Positions 61,219-64,000 of a DNA stretch of 64,000 bases are shown here, piece after piece. The translations under genes and the position numbers were made by a program. The stretch spans positions 1,736,001 to 1,800,000 of the forward strand of contig JAMXBD010000112.1 of assembly GCA_024138025.1 (NCBI GenBank), in the 5' to 3' direction. Source of the stretch: Combretum micranthum (lineage: Eukaryota; Streptophyta; Magnoliopsida; Myrtales; Combretaceae). The stretch's first letter is position 1; every line of letters starts with the position of its first letter. The notes beneath the pieces were generated by a model. It was not told the DNA's origin. It did no database searches and worked only from the letters and a program-made list of their open reading frames with translations.

Positions 61219-61751
61219 TGTAACGCCCTAACCTAAAGGCGTTATCAGCCCGCCACGTGTCATTACCAAAGATTGACACACAAAAGCTATATTTTCAAAT
61301 CCACCAATATATATAACTCAAATATCACCAATAACTCTCAAACAAAGGATACTTGAAACAAAATGTCCTTAATTCATCTAAATCATAAAACTAAACAATT
61401 TAACTTGAAAGAAATAACATAATCTCCAATACATATTATAAACTAATCATAAAAATATTATTTTTTTTCCTACAATCACTAGATGCAAGATCACTAATCT
61501 TAGCTATCGACAGAAGGATCAAATCCACTATCACTTTCCCTATAGTCCACGAATACGTCGTATCCCGTCAAATCATAGATAATAGAATCCTCACCTGTAC
61601 CTGTGGGAAAAATAAGGATTGAGCAAAAAACACCCATAACGCCAAACCGAAAACACATGCACATGATCAAGCAATAAGCAATATTACATACGACTTAGAA
61701 ACTAATGCAACAAACACTAATTATTATCTTCAAATTAGCCAAGCAACCAAC
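61219..61751 (-). repeat. Diverged long-LTR start, interrupted by LTR I
   Basis: Plus strand TGTAACGCCCTAACC...GCCCGCCACGTGTC, the same plan as TGTCACGCCCC...GTCCGCCAC in the others. The minus strand has an acceptor TTTTTCCCACAG|GTACAGG (intron end about 61601). It must continue beyond the right window edge. Confidence 0.5.
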
Positions 61752-64000
61752 TGTCACGCCCCAAGGGGTACCCAAAACGTGACAGTCCACCATACTTAAT
61801 ATTAAAGCTTAAGTAGACAACCTTAGCCATTCCCAAAAGCTTTGATATTAAGTGTAAGGCGTGCTCTCACAAGTTTAGAGGACCATACCCGGGATTATGA
61901 AGTTTAACAAGATATAATAACATGTTTAAGAAAAGAGAACTCATAATATTCATTTGCTTATAATAATATTCTTACAAAACTCAGGGACATTTTCCCTTAA
62001 TCTCTAGTCTATTACAAGAAGATTACATATCTTATCCAAGCTAAACTTTATCTAGAATTTCTTTGCTCCAAAAAGAAATTACCTAGTCGCAGGGTCCTCG
62101 TGGCCTCAACCACAGGTAGGGAAACTGCAAAATATATCAATTGGGGTATAAGCTAACAGGCTTAGTGAGAACTATTTCCATAAATAACTTCTTGTAACAA
62201 GATTTCAAACAAGTTGTTTAAGCAATCAAATGGAATGCAACATTCACGTGGGAAAACAATCATATAGCTTTCTAGGAACTATATGTTGAATGGATTTACG
62301 CCCTCCATTCGGAGTTTGGCGATACTTAACCTCAATTTAAGTAGTTTTAGTTAAAAAGTTTTATGCTCACGAGCACTCATCGCCAAGCATTCCGTGTCTA
62401 CTTGAATTGACCTTGCTTTCGGATTTTCCGCCAAGCACTTCCTTAAAGCCGCCAAGCAATCGCTTTCGGATACTCTGCCAAGTGTTGCTTTCAACATGAG
62501 CCTACTATCCTTCTCACCCAAGGATAATAACCCATATGCAATGTGACTCACTTCGTGGTATGTATGAATCCATTTATTTATGATATCATAACATAATTAT
62601 TAATGAATTTAAGGTGATCAAGGATTTTCACACAAATCAATTGTTATACTAAACAAGCATTTAAATCAATTTCGGCCTCGGTATTCTTAGGATTCTTTCA
62701 AAGAATTATTTTACATACATATCCATTTGTCTTTTTCCTAATTCTAATGCAACTATTTTACAAGCACAACAAGTATAGCATTTTAAGGAAATAAACTCAC
62801 GATGCCATGTCGACTATTCCTCTATGCGGGTGAGTCGCTCACACACTCCTGTTAATCGAAATAATCTTTGGTATATAAATATCCTTCCTCGGAGTCACCT
62901 AGCCAAATAAAATACCCATAATGAGTATTTCTTGATGATTTTCTTGAATTGTGACAAAACAATATCAAAAGAATGTTAAAGTTCGTATAAAGGAATGTTC
63001 CAAGAAATCAAAATTTATTTGATAAATACTTAGTTATCTATATAGTTGAAAAATTCTCTTTTTATACCTATATAACTCATATTTAAGCATGCTCAAGTGT
63101 TTTGTTTGTCCAATTATATTTCTTGAGTAAAACAATGTTGGTTTGAAGTTTTAGAAAACATAGTTTACAAGAATTTATTTTTGTAACTTTCTTGGAATGA
63201 ATATTTGTTTCCCTTTGTTTTCCCGAAATTGCTTTATGTTGGTTTTATTATTTTTCCCAATTAACTTTTTGAAAATAAAATTTTCTATTTTCTAAGTTCT
63301 CTTATATTAGTACCATTTTTCCTATTTATTTTTCCTATACAATTTTCTTTGCCTATTTGTTTGTAAAGGTCTTTATTTGAAAATTCCTTAGCCTTTCATC
63401 TTGTTTATCTTTTTCATAACAATCATTATTGTATCAACAATTATTTTCTTTTGAAAAACAAAGTGAAATAATAAAGGATTTAAGTAGCTTTTCAAAGTAA
63501 AAGTAGTTTCAAAAATTATAGTGAGTTCTTTTTGTAACTTGAAAAGAAATGATCTTATTTTAGAATATAGATTTTATTCTTTACATAAACTTATTTCCAA
63601 GTGACAAAATCTTCTTTTTTTATTTTTTATTTTTTGAAATTTTTGGACAACAATCTAAATGAACATGATTTATGAGAATAAAAGCAAGTAAAATAATATA
63701 AGTAATAAAGTCAAGTATTAGAGTCTTAGCTTTTTTTTTTTTTCAAGGCTCCCGGGACTAAGAAGTAGACTAGTCCCAAAATAAAATGAAAGAAAGAAAA
63801 AAAAATTGTTTTGACTTGATGAGGACAAGTCTAAGACTAGAGACTAGTCTTATTTTAGCAAGGAATAAATAAATTGCATTTGCATAAAAATAAATAAGTT
63901 GCAAGTGAGCTTATATGCTATAAAGAATATGTATATATATATAGATAGATAATAATACTTAGATATAGTAACAATAATATGAACAAAAATAAGGACATGA
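61752..64000 (-). mobile_element. LTR I, cut by the right window edge
   Basis: Plus strand TGTCACGCCCCAAGGGG, preceded by CCAAC (probable TSD). Acceptor ATATATTTTGCAG|TTTCCC (intron end 62125), with AAGCCTGTTAGCTT upstream; the donor would be beyond the window. 62360-62500 holds four CGCCAAGCA-type motifs with CTTTCGGAT spacers. The end part resembles LTR D/E (GACTAGTCCC, AAGACTAGTCTT near 42530-42620). Confidence 0.85.

Noticed and set aside
62351..62551. 66-aa minus ORF in LTR I
   Set aside because: It overlaps degenerate CGCCAAGCA repeats in an LTR and resembles no protein family.

Overview
This is plant nuclear DNA, most likely from a eudicot with a large repeat-rich genome. The evidence is the plant families present (Sirevirus copia, chromovirus gypsy, Tekay-like gypsy, Tourist-like and Mutator-like MITEs), tRNA-Met primer sites (TGGTATCAGAGC), AT-rich composition and many microsatellites. 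I see no intact host gene, rRNA or tRNA. The window is a heterochromatin-style nest of transposons, and the species cannot be named from it.

Layout. 1-1253 is a reversed Sirevirus-type LTR sitting in the 5' LTR of a decayed plus-strand Sirevirus (1254-13854). That Sirevirus carries a 232-bp MITE in RNase H and a 4.0-kb solo LTR (6849-10863, TSD ATTAT) in its extra 3' ORF. 13855-13892 is the tip of a long LTR that the Sirevirus had entered. 13965-35625 is a chromovirus (516-bp LTRs, TSD CCTTT). Inside its gag is a 16-kb minus-strand gag-only element (15453-31486, LTRs about 4.5 kb, TSD ACTGC), and inside that is a 3.5-kb solo LTR (22973-26449, TSD CGTTC). The flanks of the chromovirus are an old minus-strand Tekay-like integrase fragment (13893-13959 and 35631-36088). 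From 36 kb to the end the window is mostly solo or partial LTRs of the same long-LTR superfamily (38561-46869 holding 39957-44323; 50061-53501; 53907-60030 holding 56074-59480; 61219 onward holding 61752-64000), with foldback MITEs and unassigned AT-rich DNA between them.

Most notable observation. The long LTRs range from near-identical to barely alignable, yet nearly all share one layout in coding orientation: TGTAA start, TATA box, pyrimidine-rich leader, a good 5' splice donor, about 1.6-2.6 kb, a small palindrome of the AAGCTA/TAGCTT type, a good 3' splice acceptor, and a GGGGCGTGACA end. This predicts an intron held inside the LTR itself. The only gag-only internal region present has two gag-related ORFs in tandem (a short zinc-knuckle ORF and an intact 414-aa Gag), no pol, and a Tekay-like 3' end. 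This fits a non-autonomous TR-GAG/LARD family that would rely on a Tekay-type partner. The LTR intron is inferred from sequence alone; mapping spliced RNA reads would decide it.
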